Assembly: GCF_000421965.1 (NCBI RefSeq)
Contig: NZ_ATAY01000088.1
Coordinates: forward strand, 124,001-188,000
Direction: 5' to 3'
DNA from: Ruminiclostridium papyrosolvens C7
Lineage (GTDB): Bacteria > Bacillota > Clostridia > Acetivibrionales > DSM-1351
Length of the DNA: 64,000 nt
The translations under genes and the position numbers were made by a program. Below are positions 9,870-19,399 of this stretch, piece after piece. Position 1 is the first letter of the stretch; each line of letters opens with the position of its first letter. The notes beneath the pieces were generated by a model that saw only the letters and a program-made list of their open reading frames with translations, made no database searches and had not been told where the DNA came from.

Positions 9870-11063
9870 TTAAATCTTGATTTCTCTGGCACCGTCGCTT
9901 ATTTCACTGACATAAAACTCTGGAGTTATACCGGTTTTCTCTTTGTAATTATGGCCCACTTGCTGAATAAACAAATCAACCTTATCCTCCGGAACTATGT
10001 TTACCGTACATCCACCAAAGCCGGCACCTGTCATTCTTGCACCTATAACTCCTTCAACCTTCATAGCTTCGGCAGTCATTGTGTCAAGTTCCTTTCCTGT
10101 GACTTCATACAAATCCCTGATTGAAGCATTTGCCTCTACCAAAAGTCCACCCAACTCTGTCAAGTCATTTTTCTTTAGCGCCTCTGCAGCCCTGAGAACT
10201 CTGTCATTTTCGCAGATAACATGAGTAACTCTTTTTCTGATTACCTCATTCTCAATCGTTGACTTATATTGCTCAAATTCAGAAATAGTAATGTCACATA
10301 AATTCTTTTTGTTTGGCAAATACTGTTGTAATATTTTTAAGCCTTCTGCACATTCTCTGACTCTCTCATTGTATTTTGATTCACCAAGTGCTCGTTTTTT
10401 CTTTGTATTTCCAAGAACTATTTTGTAACCATCAAGCTTTAACGGTAAATATTGATATTTCAATGTTCCGCAATCCAGTAAAATAGCATGATCTTTTTTC
10501 CCCATTGCAGATGCAAACTGATCCATTATTCCACAGCTTACCCCACAAAATTCATTTTCAACTTTTTGTCCCAGTACAGCCATTTCTACCATATCTATTG
10601 GTTTTGTTATTCCATATGCTTCATTGCCCAGTGTAACTAACGTAACAGCCGTAGCCAACTCTATTGCAGCGGAAGATGAAAGTCCTGAACCAAGCGGAAC
10701 AGTGTCATGAAAAAGCATATCTACCCCAACCAGCTTGTAGCCTGCATTTTGGAGTATATAAGCTACTCCCGCCTGATAATTTCCCCATTTGAGATTTTTT
10801 GCACTCTCCAACTCAACCATTTTCACCTCTACCCTGTCCGGTAGGTCTGTTGCTGCAAGTCTAAGCGTATTATCATTATTTACTCTTGCAACTACGGTAG
10901 AATCAAGGTTCAAAGCTGCCGGGAAAACAAATCCGCCGCAATAGTCAATGTGTTCTCCGATGAGATTTACTCTTCCGTGCCCTGAAAATATCCTTAAATC
11001 CTCCTCAATCCCCCCGTATATCTGACAAAACTTTTTCTTTAGATCGTCATAATTTTTATGCAT
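9870..11063 (-). CDS. galK: Galactokinase
   Basis: The 397-residue GHMP kinase phosphorylates galactose at C1 with ATP. The galactokinase signature GRVNLIGEHIDYCGG lies near residue 30. The ATP loop PLGSGLSSSAAIE lies near residue 125, and the third GHMP motif is GARMTGAGFGGCTV. It sits 14 bases after galT and before galE. The alpha-galactosidase upstream is a likely source of its substrate. Confidence 0.95.
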   Translation of the reverse strand: MHKNYDDLKKKFCQIYGGIEEDLRIFSGHGRVNLIGEHIDYCGGFVFPAALNLDSTVVARVNNDNTLRLAATDLPDRVEVKMVELESAKNLKWGNYQAGVAYILQNAGYKLVGVDMLFHDTVPLGSGLSSSAAIELATAVTLVTLGNEAYGITKPIDMVEMAVLGQKVENEFCGVSCGIMDQFASAMGKKDHAILLDCGTLKYQYLPLKLDGYKIVLGNTKKKRALGESKYNERVRECAEGLKILQQYLPNKKNLCDITISEFEQYKSTIENEVIRKRVTHVICENDRVLRAAEALKKNDLTELGGLLVEANASIRDLYEVTGKELDTMTAEAMKVEGVIGARMTGAGFGGCTVNIVPEDKVDLFIQQVGHNYKEKTGITPEFYVSEISDGAREIKI

Positions 11064-11077
11064 TAATCAAAGCTCCT

Positions 11078-12631
11078 TCAATTTATATTTGTACAGCCAA
11101 TTGATTTCATGAATTTATCAAATGCCTTTAACCCTTCGTCTGTTTGCTTAAACACCCCTGTGTGCTCCAGACAAGTTTCAAACTTCCTTCCAATTTCCAA
11201 TCTGATGTGTTCGTCGGCACATTCTTCGGTTAATGTATTTCCGTATTTTGAAAGAAGTTCTTCTATCCAGGCCTTATGCTTATACAGTTCCTGCTCCTTT
11301 TCAAAAATATCTACATTATATGATTTGCCACAAAGTATTTGTTTTATATGTTCAATCTCTGATTTAAGCCTCCCAGGCAATATAGCCAACCCCATAACCT
11401 CAATCAAGCCAATGTTCTCTTTCTTTATGTGATGAATTTCTTTATGAGGATGAAATATTCCATCAGGATATTCCGCAGTTGTCCTGTTATTTCTGAGCAC
11501 TAAATCCATCTCGTATTTCCCGTCTTCATTTATTCTACATATAGGAGTTATGGTATTGTGAGTGATTTTTTCATTCTCAGAATATGAATACGCAAGAATT
11601 TCAACACTTTCATCGCTATACTCCCTCCACATGTTTAAAACATATTCGCAGAATTCAGTTAACCGGGAAATATCCTCACCGGTGGCGCGGATAACTGACA
11701 GAGGCCACTTGACTAAAGCTATATTAATTTTATCGTATTCATTACATTTGTAATTTTTTATAACAGACGCTTTCTGCATTGGAAATATATAGTTTCCGCC
11801 CTGAAAGTGATTGTGGCTGAGTATTGAGCCTCCTACTATTGGCAAATCCGCATTTGACCCGCATATGTAATGAGGAAATTGCCTTACAAAATCCAAAAGC
11901 CAGCTAAATGTCTTTTTGGAAATAACCATTGGCACATGGTTTTCACTTAATATAATGCAATGCTCATTATAATAGACATATGGCGAATACTGAAAATACC
12001 ATTGTTCTCCGCATAATGTTACAGGAATTATTCTGTGTGTCTGTCTTGCCGGAAAATTAATTCTGCCGGGATATCCTATATTGTCAATACAAAGCATACA
12101 TTTGGGGTAATTGCTCTGAGGTTGTAGTTTCTCCATTGCTATTGTTTTTGAATCTTTTTCCGGTTTAGTCAGATTTATTGTTATTTCAATGCTTCCGTAT
12201 TTCGTGTCGGTTGTCCATTTTATATTTTGGGCTATTTGAGCAGTCCTTATATAATTTGACGCTAAACAAAGTTCATAGAAGTAATCTGTTGCAGCCTTTA
12301 TGGATTGTGTTTGAACCAGTCCATAAAATTTATTAATAATCTCAGCCTGTCTTGGCATTATCAGACCCATTATTTTAGTATCAAACAGTTCAGAATAAGC
12401 ATATATTTCCTTATTAATTAAGCCTTTATCCCCTGCATATTCTATAAGTGAACTCAATATCTCAGTCGGATACTCTAAATCCTCCTCAACTACATTACCA
12501 CTGTACGGCTCTTCTATTTTCAGCAAATTCAAAAGCTGGTTTCGTGCAATTATGGTATCAAGTTTATCTATCATACCGTGCTTTTTCCCAAATAGGAGTA
12601 ATCTTTCAATCTCATATGCAGGATTAATCAT
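11078..12631 (-). CDS. galT: UDP-glucose--hexose-1-phosphate uridylyltransferase, class II
   Basis: The 517-residue protein matches the long Firmicute (class II) GalT family, which swaps UMP between UDP-glucose and galactose-1-phosphate. The segment SILSHNHFQGGNYIF contains the catalytic His-x-His type site, and FHPHKEIHHIKKENIGLIEV is typical of the C-terminal half. It heads galT-galK-galE. About 260 bases separate it from the GH31 terminator, so the gal genes can be transcribed independently from the transporter-hydrolase unit. No clear operator was seen in that gap. Confidence 0.93.
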   Translation of the reverse strand: MINPAYEIERLLLFGKKHGMIDKLDTIIARNQLLNLLKIEEPYSGNVVEEDLEYPTEILSSLIEYAGDKGLINKEIYAYSELFDTKIMGLIMPRQAEIINKFYGLVQTQSIKAATDYFYELCLASNYIRTAQIAQNIKWTTDTKYGSIEITINLTKPEKDSKTIAMEKLQPQSNYPKCMLCIDNIGYPGRINFPARQTHRIIPVTLCGEQWYFQYSPYVYYNEHCIILSENHVPMVISKKTFSWLLDFVRQFPHYICGSNADLPIVGGSILSHNHFQGGNYIFPMQKASVIKNYKCNEYDKINIALVKWPLSVIRATGEDISRLTEFCEYVLNMWREYSDESVEILAYSYSENEKITHNTITPICRINEDGKYEMDLVLRNNRTTAEYPDGIFHPHKEIHHIKKENIGLIEVMGLAILPGRLKSEIEHIKQILCGKSYNVDIFEKEQELYKHKAWIEELLSKYGNTLTEECADEHIRLEIGRKFETCLEHTGVFKQTDEGLKAFDKFMKSIGCTNIN

Positions 12632-12892
12632 TGTATTCCACCCTTCATAAATTATTAATATCTAAATGAGAATAATTCCAACTAATCAAAAGCAAGGGAC
12701 TCACTGATTTTAATAGGTAGGTAAAATTCAGCCGAAGCATAAATACATATTTTTGTTCGGGCTTTTCTTATCCTAACGCATTACGCTAACTGGATTTGTA
12801 GTTCTTTGGGCAGAAAACCGTTTGAGGCCTTTCGAAACCAAAACACCTAATATCACATGATAAAAAATGAAAAAATGAGAGTATTGTAAATT

Positions 12893-12917
12893 AAAAACGC
12901 CGGTACCCGGCGTTTTT
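12893..12917. terminator. Terminator after the GH31 gene
   Basis: AAAAACGCCGG and CCGGCGTTTTT form a perfect 11-bp stem around a 3-base loop (TAC). The symmetric A/T tails let it act in either direction. It separates the hydrolase unit from galT. Confidence 0.85.
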
Positions 12918-12924
12918 ATAGATA

Positions 12925-15288
12925 TTAAAGATTAATCGTTTCTTCTTTTCCTCTGTATATAAACTCAATTGTTTTAGTATTTTCTCCGCTTTTAATCAAT
13001 TTAATTTTGAAGTTTTCCTGGTATTTAAATTCACCGCAAGCCATTCCAAACGTCAATGTTTTTTTATTATCCTTGTACACCAGATTAATAGATGAATAGT
13101 TCCCTTTTTCATAGGAGTAATTGTCTCCATCATCATTATACAAGGTAAACTCTCCATCCTCTCCGCTGTAAATAATGATTTCGGATATCTCCCCCTTTTT
13201 CTCGTCTGCATACATAAGCGGTTCAGATGTCGGTACAATGGAACCTGCCTTAACAAACAACGGAATCATATCCAGCGTCGCTCTGTACGTTAGGGTCTGT
13301 CCTCCTTCATACAAAGTATTCGTCCAGAAATCATACCACCAAGCACCTTTAGGTAAATATACTTTTTTTGTTTTTTCAGCATTTGACAGAGGCACACTAT
13401 TTACTTCATAGTACATGGGCTCTGTAACCGGACAAACAAGGAATGCCTTACCGAACATAAAGCTGTCGCTGAGCTCTTTCACATTTTCGTCTTCTGCAAA
13501 ATCAAACATTAAGCTGCGAAGGATTGTTGAATGATTTTGATTAATTGCTGCTGCCATTGAATATATATAAGGAAGCAACTGGTAGCGTAGTTTTATAAAC
13601 TTAAGTAATGTTTCATAAAAAATATCTCCCGGTTTGCCGAAATTCCATGGTTCCCTCGGTGTATCAGTGCCATGTGAGCGGAACATAGGTAAAAAAGCAC
13701 CATATTGAAACCATCTTACATAGAGTTCCTTATATCCCAAATCATCTACACCGTCATTATAATCCCCGTCCCAGAACCATAGCTTATTGGTATTGTCACA
13801 GCAATTGCATCCCCTGTTTTCCCATTTGTCCTTTACTGTAAAAAATGCACCGATATCCAATGTCCAATAGGGCATGCCGCTCATTGAAAATTTAATACCT
13901 TCAGTAATCTGCTTTCTTAAAACAGACCATTTTGCACTGATATCTCCAGACCATGAAACCGTTCCATATCTTTGACCTGATATATAGGATGAACGCGTAA
14001 GATTTATAACACGTTTTCCATTTTTAGTTTTCCGCCAGTTTTCATAAATACCTTTTGAATGTAAAAGGCCATAAGAATTAAGACGCGTCCAATCCATGAA
14101 CTTTTTGGATTCGTCTACAATCAATTGATAACGCAGTTCTTCCGGTCTTTTTTCCTCTCCATTCCAGTCCGCATCGGAAAAAGGTTCAGCATTATCGCAC
14201 CACCATGCATCCACTCCTGCCGAAAACCATTCTTCTTCACATTGCTTCCAGTAAATAGCTCTTGCTTCTTCGCTAGAGGCATCATAGGTAGTTGTATTTG
14301 GCAATAAAAGTCCTTTTTCCTTAAACTCACGGATGTTGGTCCCACCTTCCGCCATATTGGGCCAAATAGAAACCATAAGTTTTACGTGTTCTTTATGAAG
14401 TCTGTCGACTAGTCTTTTAATATCCGGATATCTCTTTTTATCTACACTCTTCTCTCCCCATAAACCTTCTTCCCAGGTAAACCAATCCTGTACAATGCAA
14501 TCTATAGGGATACCTGAATTTCTAAACCTCAATACTGTATTTAAAAGATCTTCAGAAGAAGAATACCGTTCCTTGGATTGAACATATCCATAAGCCCATC
14601 TTGGAAGCATCGGTGCTCTTCCTGTCAGGTTTCTTAACTCTTTAATGATTTCTTCGAAATTTTTTCCTATAATAACATAGTAAGAAAGCTCCGTGGTTGT
14701 ATCAATTGAGAATGTTACTTCTCCTTGTTTGCTGTCAAAAATTACAGCACTTTCCGTATCAATCAGTATTCCATAATTTCGGGATGATAGTATAAAGGGA
14801 ATAGATATTTTCATATTTGCTTGAAACAGGTATTCCTTGTTGCCATTATAGTTGTAAATCCCATTTTCATGCTGACCCAAACCATAGATACCCTCTTTTT
14901 CCGTTATGGAAAAAACAAGCTTCCCCTCATATGATTTACCTGCAGACTTGTGTCTGGCATTTTCGATATAAGCTACATCACCATTTGCTGTCTGCTTGTA
15001 CTTGATGACAGGCTCGCCATCTACATAATATGTAAGAACTTCTTTTTCAGTTAAGCTGTGTCCTATTTCCTTTAAAATAACCTCGCCTTGTTTGTTTTTA
15101 AACAAAATGGAATCATCCACACATAAGTAGTTATCTGTTGCCAAATTACCCATAGGTTTGAAATCTTCCGCAATAAGAATACTGTTATCAGGTTTTTCTT
15201 CACTTTTGGTATATACAACTCTTATGATATTTTCAGTCATTGGCATAATATGAACAAACGAGGGAGAACATTTGTTTTTAGTATCCAT
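12925..15288 (-). CDS. Glycoside hydrolase family 31 (alpha-glucosidase/alpha-xylosidase type)
   Basis: The protein of about 787 residues has the GH31 layout: an N-terminal beta-sandwich, a TIM barrel and C-terminal beta domains. The nucleophile is Asp in AWWCDNAEPF near residue 365, and the acid/base is Asp in SWSGDISAKW near 449. RSHGTDTPREPW is another family landmark. No signal peptide is seen, so it acts in the cytoplasm on imported oligosaccharides. An ATG at 15288 is chosen over an in-frame GTG because that GTG is part of the AGGAGTG ribosome binding site. It lies 60 bases after the GH36 gene. Exact specificity (glucose, xylose or galactose) cannot be read from sequence. Confidence 0.88.
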   Translation of the reverse strand: MDTKNKCSPSFVHIMPMTENIIRVVYTKSEEKPDNSILIAEDFKPMGNLATDNYLCVDDSILFKNKQGEVILKEIGHSLTEKEVLTYYVDGEPVIKYKQTANGDVAYIENARHKSAGKSYEGKLVFSITEKEGIYGLGQHENGIYNYNGNKEYLFQANMKISIPFILSSRNYGILIDTESAVIFDSKQGEVTFSIDTTTELSYYVIIGKNFEEIIKELRNLTGRAPMLPRWAYGYVQSKERYSSSEDLLNTVLRFRNSGIPIDCIVQDWFTWEEGLWGEKSVDKKRYPDIKRLVDRLHKEHVKLMVSIWPNMAEGGTNIREFKEKGLLLPNTTTYDASSEEARAIYWKQCEEEWFSAGVDAWWCDNAEPFSDADWNGEEKRPEELRYQLIVDESKKFMDWTRLNSYGLLHSKGIYENWRKTKNGKRVINLTRSSYISGQRYGTVSWSGDISAKWSVLRKQITEGIKFSMSGMPYWTLDIGAFFTVKDKWENRGCNCCDNTNKLWFWDGDYNDGVDDLGYKELYVRWFQYGAFLPMFRSHGTDTPREPWNFGKPGDIFYETLLKFIKLRYQLLPYIYSMAAAINQNHSTILRSLMFDFAEDENVKELSDSFMFGKAFLVCPVTEPMYYEVNSVPLSNAEKTKKVYLPKGAWWYDFWTNTLYEGGQTLTYRATLDMIPLFVKAGSIVPTSEPLMYADEKKGEISEIIIYSGEDGEFTLYNDDGDNYSYEKGNYSSINLVYKDNKKTLTFGMACGEFKYQENFKIKLIKSGENTKTIEFIYRGKEETINL

Positions 15289-15348
15289 TTTTATCACTCC
15301 TGTAAATGGGCTGTTGTATTGTTGATTTATTTACTATATTTATTATTA

Positions 15349-17445
15349 TCACTTGGACAATTTTAAATGAACAGCTACTGCTTCGAATTCTTCCTTCATG
15401 TTGATACAAAGAATTCCATTTATGAGTAAAACATTATTTTCGAAAGCACAGTAAGTATTGCAAATTTCATAATTATCACCTACAGGAATTTCCACCGTAT
15501 TAGGGAAATCTCCGTGGAACGTATAAATCAAAGCAAGTACTTCCTTTTCATCCTCAGACTTTCTTAGAATACCCATCCACCCTTTAGGATTTCTGTAGCT
15601 TTTAAGTTTTGAACCGAAAAAGTAAGTTGTGCCATTTAATACAATATCTGAAATGGATCGATAGAAACTGATTCCCTCTTCAATTATATTCCATTGCTCT
15701 TTATCCAAATCATATACATCACCAGATAAGCACATGACTCCCAGGAAAGTATTAGTAATAGAATATACAACTCTCTTTTTACTGTCTTTCTTCCGTAGCA
15801 CCGCCCATATCTGTGATTGGCATGGATTTATTACTCTATGAAGATTAGCTGCCACAACTGGTATTTCATCACACTCGTGTGCATCTGAAAATGATGCCAT
15901 TTCGCATAATGACATCATTGATGGTTCAAGTCTATGCCCTCCCGAAGAGCAGTTTTCTATAATAATGTCAGGGATTTCCTCCCTTATTCTCCTGAAGAAT
16001 TCCTGTGAAGCAAGAATCCTTTGTCTTAGTCCCTCTCCAAGGGATTCATACCCATCACAACCTATGCCAATTGTTTCATTATAGTCAACCTTTAAATATT
16101 TGAAACCATATTGTTTAAGCATTGATATGACTTTTTCACTCAGGTAATCAATAACCCATGGATCGGTCATATCCCAAAATCTCCTGAGTCCTGAAGTTAT
16201 TATATTTCCATCTCTCGTTAGAAGGTGTTTATCGTCTTTATATGCTTTTGACAGAACTCCACAGTTTTCAAACTCAAACCAGATTCCAGGAATCATTCCC
16301 GCCTCCCGGATTATCCTTACAGTCTCCTCAAGACCATATGGAAATACTTCCGGACTTACTATCCAGTCCCCGTGTGTACCATCCCAGCCATTTTCTTTAT
16401 CTGCAAACCAACCTGAGTCTATAACAAAATAATCAATTCCTTTTTCTTTGATAATATCCACAATTTTTTGGATATTATCATGTGAAGGATTTCCCCAAGT
16501 AGTACAGAATTCATTGAATAGAACCGGCAGCCTGTCAAACTTGCTTATCTTGTTAAAGTTGTACTTGTGTATTGTAAGTAGCCTTTGTGATACTTCGTCC
16601 ACATTTCCAATACCGACTGTTATAAATGCTGAAGGTGTCTCAAATTCAGTTTCTGGTTCCAGTACCTTCATCCAGTGTCCAAAATCATAGTCTGCAAGTC
16701 CACCGGATATACACAATGCATCATCCCTTCTATACAGTTCCATCTGCCATGATGAGGCACAGGCCAGCTGCGCAGCCCAAACCACACGTGTAACTGTATC
16801 TTCCACCGCCAGGAATGGGAAAAATTTTCTGACGGGCATAGACCCGGTCTGACCAAATTTTTCTGTTCTTACACCATGGCCTGACCAGGATGGTTCAAGC
16901 TGCAGGTCCTCGACTGCCTCTGTTATAAGCCTTCCTTCATTACTCCAGCAACTTCGTATCCTGTGAATATTCATACTTTCAGGTGCTTCACCTTCTATAA
17001 AAGGAGTCAGTCCACCAACTGAAAAACTGGATATCATTTCTAAGCAAATAGCTTTATCAGATTTATTAGCAAATACCGTCTTCGCTTCAAAGGCTTTCAA
17101 CCCATTGTGATAAGTAAGTACATGCCTCGCAATATAGCCTTGTTTACTTTTCAGTATAGTGGTAATGACCTGAGTGTTTTCTATTTTTTCAACTTTCTGG
17201 GATTCATATTGAAGCAGAAAGGTTTGTTGTCCATTTCTCATTGTGTGACCGTTTGCAAACCCCCCTGAAAAATCATCACCTCTTATAAAAACCTGGACAA
17301 GTGGATCAATATTATACTTTTTAGAGATAGCTACTTTTTCTTTCAGGCAGGCAGGCAAAATCTCAAATCCTATATTTCCTTCCTCATTTGCTAAGTATCT
17401 TATTATCATATCTGAAAAAAGGTATTCTGATAAAACTTTATGCAT
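15349..17445 (-). CDS. Alpha-galactosidase, glycoside hydrolase family 36
   Basis: The 698-residue enzyme hydrolyses terminal alpha-galactosides such as melibiose, raffinose or galactomannan fragments. The nucleophile is Asp454 in KYLKVDYN, and the acid/base is about Asp521 in SDAHE. DYFVIDSGWF, GIWFEFENC and ENCSSGGHRLEP are further GH36 landmarks. It lacks a signal peptide, so it is intracellular. It follows a CUT1 permease pair and precedes GH31, which supports import followed by cytoplasmic degradation. AAGGAG precedes the ATG. Galactose released here can enter through the nearby galK-galT-galE. Confidence 0.92.
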   Translation of the reverse strand: MHKVLSEYLFSDMIIRYLANEEGNIGFEILPACLKEKVAISKKYNIDPLVQVFIRGDDFSGGFANGHTMRNGQQTFLLQYESQKVEKIENTQVITTILKSKQGYIARHVLTYHNGLKAFEAKTVFANKSDKAICLEMISSFSVGGLTPFIEGEAPESMNIHRIRSCWSNEGRLITEAVEDLQLEPSWSGHGVRTEKFGQTGSMPVRKFFPFLAVEDTVTRVVWAAQLACASSWQMELYRRDDALCISGGLADYDFGHWMKVLEPETEFETPSAFITVGIGNVDEVSQRLLTIHKYNFNKISKFDRLPVLFNEFCTTWGNPSHDNIQKIVDIIKEKGIDYFVIDSGWFADKENGWDGTHGDWIVSPEVFPYGLEETVRIIREAGMIPGIWFEFENCGVLSKAYKDDKHLLTRDGNIITSGLRRFWDMTDPWVIDYLSEKVISMLKQYGFKYLKVDYNETIGIGCDGYESLGEGLRQRILASQEFFRRIREEIPDIIIENCSSGGHRLEPSMMSLCEMASFSDAHECDEIPVVAANLHRVINPCQSQIWAVLRKKDSKKRVVYSITNTFLGVMCLSGDVYDLDKEQWNIIEEGISFYRSISDIVLNGTTYFFGSKLKSYRNPKGWMGILRKSEDEKEVLALIYTFHGDFPNTVEIPVGDNYEICNTYCAFENNVLLINGILCINMKEEFEAVAVHLKLSK

Positions 17446-17580
17446 TATTTTCTCCTTTTTTTAGCGTTATAAATACACTTTTACTACTATAAAAGCCCTT
17501 AAACCCTATAGCGTTTTCACTTGGTGTCCATGCTGATGTATTAATGTAATTGTTTGATTTTAAAAGCCTACTTACTTCAA

Positions 17581-18408
17581 CTATTTCAAAATTGCTCCTG
17601 CTGTAAGAGCATTCTCTATTTGCTCATTTCCAACCAAATATACCAAAACTGTAGGAATACTTGTTATAACCATAGCGGCACCAATCTGCCCCCAATGGGA
17701 TACACCTATACTTACAAAGAAATTAAGTAAGCCTACTGGTAATGGCCTTATGCTATCATCAGCAGCTAAAATAAATGCTAAAAAGAACTCATTATACGTG
17801 TTCATAAATATAAGCGCAAACTGTGTAGCAAGTGCAGGCTTAATTGTTGGAAGTATTACCTTAAAAAATGTTTGGTAGATATTGCATCCATCAATGCACG
17901 CTGCTTCTTCAAGCTCCCTGGGTAACGTTCTGAAAAATGCATAAAGCATTAAAATACATGAGGATAACGCAAAAGCTGAATACGGTAGTATTAATCCCAA
18001 ATGAGTATCCTTAAGTCCAATATTTTTAACCATTATAAGGAGGGGTATAATTACAACCTGAACCGGTATAATCAGGCCTAGTGAAACATATGTTAAAGCA
18101 GTATTTTTAAATCTCCAGTTCATTCTGCTTACACAGTATGCAAACATACTGCCCAAAAGGATTGTAATAATAATTGTACCAATAGAATATATCACACTGT
18201 TTGATAAGTATCTGAGGAAGTTAAACTTTTCCAATGCATCGCCATAGTTGTTAAAAACCCATTCCTTCGGAAGACCGAACGGATTGTCGTATACCTCGCT
18301 TTTTGATTTGAAGGATAGATTCACCATCCAATATAATGGAAAAAGGAATGTTAGTCCTATAATAATTAGTGTTATCTTGATTATCCTGTTAATAACTTTT
18401 TGTTTCAT
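17581..18408 (-). CDS. CUT1 sugar ABC permease, MalG/UgpE type
   Basis: The 275-residue membrane protein has six predicted spans and the EAA loop EAACIDGCNIYQTFFKVILP, where the ATPase docks. This places it in the inner-membrane permease family for oligosaccharides. It follows the partner permease by 17 bases. No ATPase gene is present in the cluster, so it probably uses a shared MsmK-type ATPase encoded elsewhere, as is common in Firmicutes. Confidence 0.93.
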   Translation of the reverse strand: MKQKVINRIIKITLIIIGLTFLFPLYWMVNLSFKSKSEVYDNPFGLPKEWVFNNYGDALEKFNFLRYLSNSVIYSIGTIIITILLGSMFAYCVSRMNWRFKNTALTYVSLGLIIPVQVVIIPLLIMVKNIGLKDTHLGLILPYSAFALSSCILMLYAFFRTLPRELEEAACIDGCNIYQTFFKVILPTIKPALATQFALIFMNTYNEFFLAFILAADDSIRPLPVGLLNFFVSIGVSHWGQIGAAMVITSIPTVLVYLVGNEQIENALTAGAILK

Positions 18409-18425
18409 TTTTAATCATCACCCCA

Positions 18426-19310
18426 TTAAAATTCTACTTTTTCTCTTGCAACAAATTTGTTAATTATTAATGTAAATAAAAGACATTCAATTATAAATAT
18501 AATAGCAATTGCACATCCCTGCCCGTAATCGGATGCTGAAAATGCTCTATAATACAGTTCGTAAATAACTGTCCTTGAAGCATCACCAGGTCCTCCTGCT
18601 GTCATTATTCTGACATGTGCAAACTGGGACATACATCCAAGTACGGACAATACCAATAAGTATTTAGTAACATCCTGTAAAAGCGGTATTGTTATTTTTA
18701 TACTAGTTTTCAGGAAGGATGCTCCGTCTATTGTAGCTGCTTCATAATAAGTTTTCGGTATTGATTTAATACCTGTATAGAAAAGTAATGCATTTAAACC
18801 TATATACTGCCACAGGAAGGCTACAGCAATTGCAATTACAACTGTCCTTTTATCGGATAGCCATTCTAATGCAAGATTGTTTAATCCTATTGACCTTAAT
18901 ACACTATTAATTACTCCCCATTGTGGTTCATAAATAGCTATCCACATCTGACCTATTACAGTAACTGAAAGTACTGCGGGGAATACACTGCTTAGTTTAA
19001 AAAACCTTCTTACGCCTTCAGTCTGCCTATCCATTAATAAAGCAAGGAGTAATGAAATAGGAAGGCCTACACATGTTGAGATTGCTACTATTAATATTGT
19101 ATTAGCATTTGATTTCCAGAAGGTCGCTGACATAAGAATACTTCGATAATTGTCAAGTCCTATATATCCCATATTTTTGAAACCATCATTATTTTGAAAA
19201 CTAATAATTAGTTCCGGAATAATTGGATACACAACAAAAGCTGTAAATAGAATCAATGTTGGAAAAGCAAATATAAAAATTGCAAGTTTACTATTATAGT
19301 TTTTATTCAT
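18426..19310 (-). CDS. CUT1 sugar ABC permease, MalF/UgpA type
   Basis: The 294-residue protein starts with a cytoplasmic tail and a membrane span (LAIFIFAFPTLILFTAFVVY), followed by further spans and an EAA loop (YYEAATIDGASFLKTSIKITIP). With the next permease it forms the transmembrane heterodimer of an oligosaccharide importer. It is separated from the binding-protein gene by 89 bases containing a hairpin. Confidence 0.93.
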   Translation of the reverse strand: MNKNYNSKLAIFIFAFPTLILFTAFVVYPIIPELIISFQNNDGFKNMGYIGLDNYRSILMSATFWKSNANTILIVAISTCVGLPISLLLALLMDRQTEGVRRFFKLSSVFPAVLSVTVIGQMWIAIYEPQWGVINSVLRSIGLNNLALEWLSDKRTVVIAIAVAFLWQYIGLNALLFYTGIKSIPKTYYEAATIDGASFLKTSIKITIPLLQDVTKYLLVLSVLGCMSQFAHVRIMTAGGPGDASRTVIYELYYRAFSASDYGQGCAIAIIFIIECLLFTLIINKFVAREKVEF

Positions 19311-19331
19311 ATTATCACCTTATTTAATAAA

Positions 19332-19365
19332 ATCCCTATATGAAATTGAGTTTCCATATAGGGAT
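19332..19365 (-). terminator. Intergenic hairpin between binding protein and permease genes
   Basis: ATCCCTATATG (19332-19342) pairs perfectly with CATATAGGGAT (19355-19365), and TTTTATT follows on the minus strand. Such partial terminators or stabilising hairpins commonly keep binding-protein mRNA more abundant than permease mRNA. That role is inferred here. Confidence 0.6.
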
Positions 19366-19399
19366 ATGTATTGTCTTGCCTTCATTTTTAGTTCAAGTG

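Noticed and set aside
12632-12892. Possible riboswitch or regulatory RNA upstream of galT
   Set aside because: Only weak pairings (AGCCCGAA with TTCGGCT) and no match to a known riboswitch core were seen. It remains an unassigned leader.
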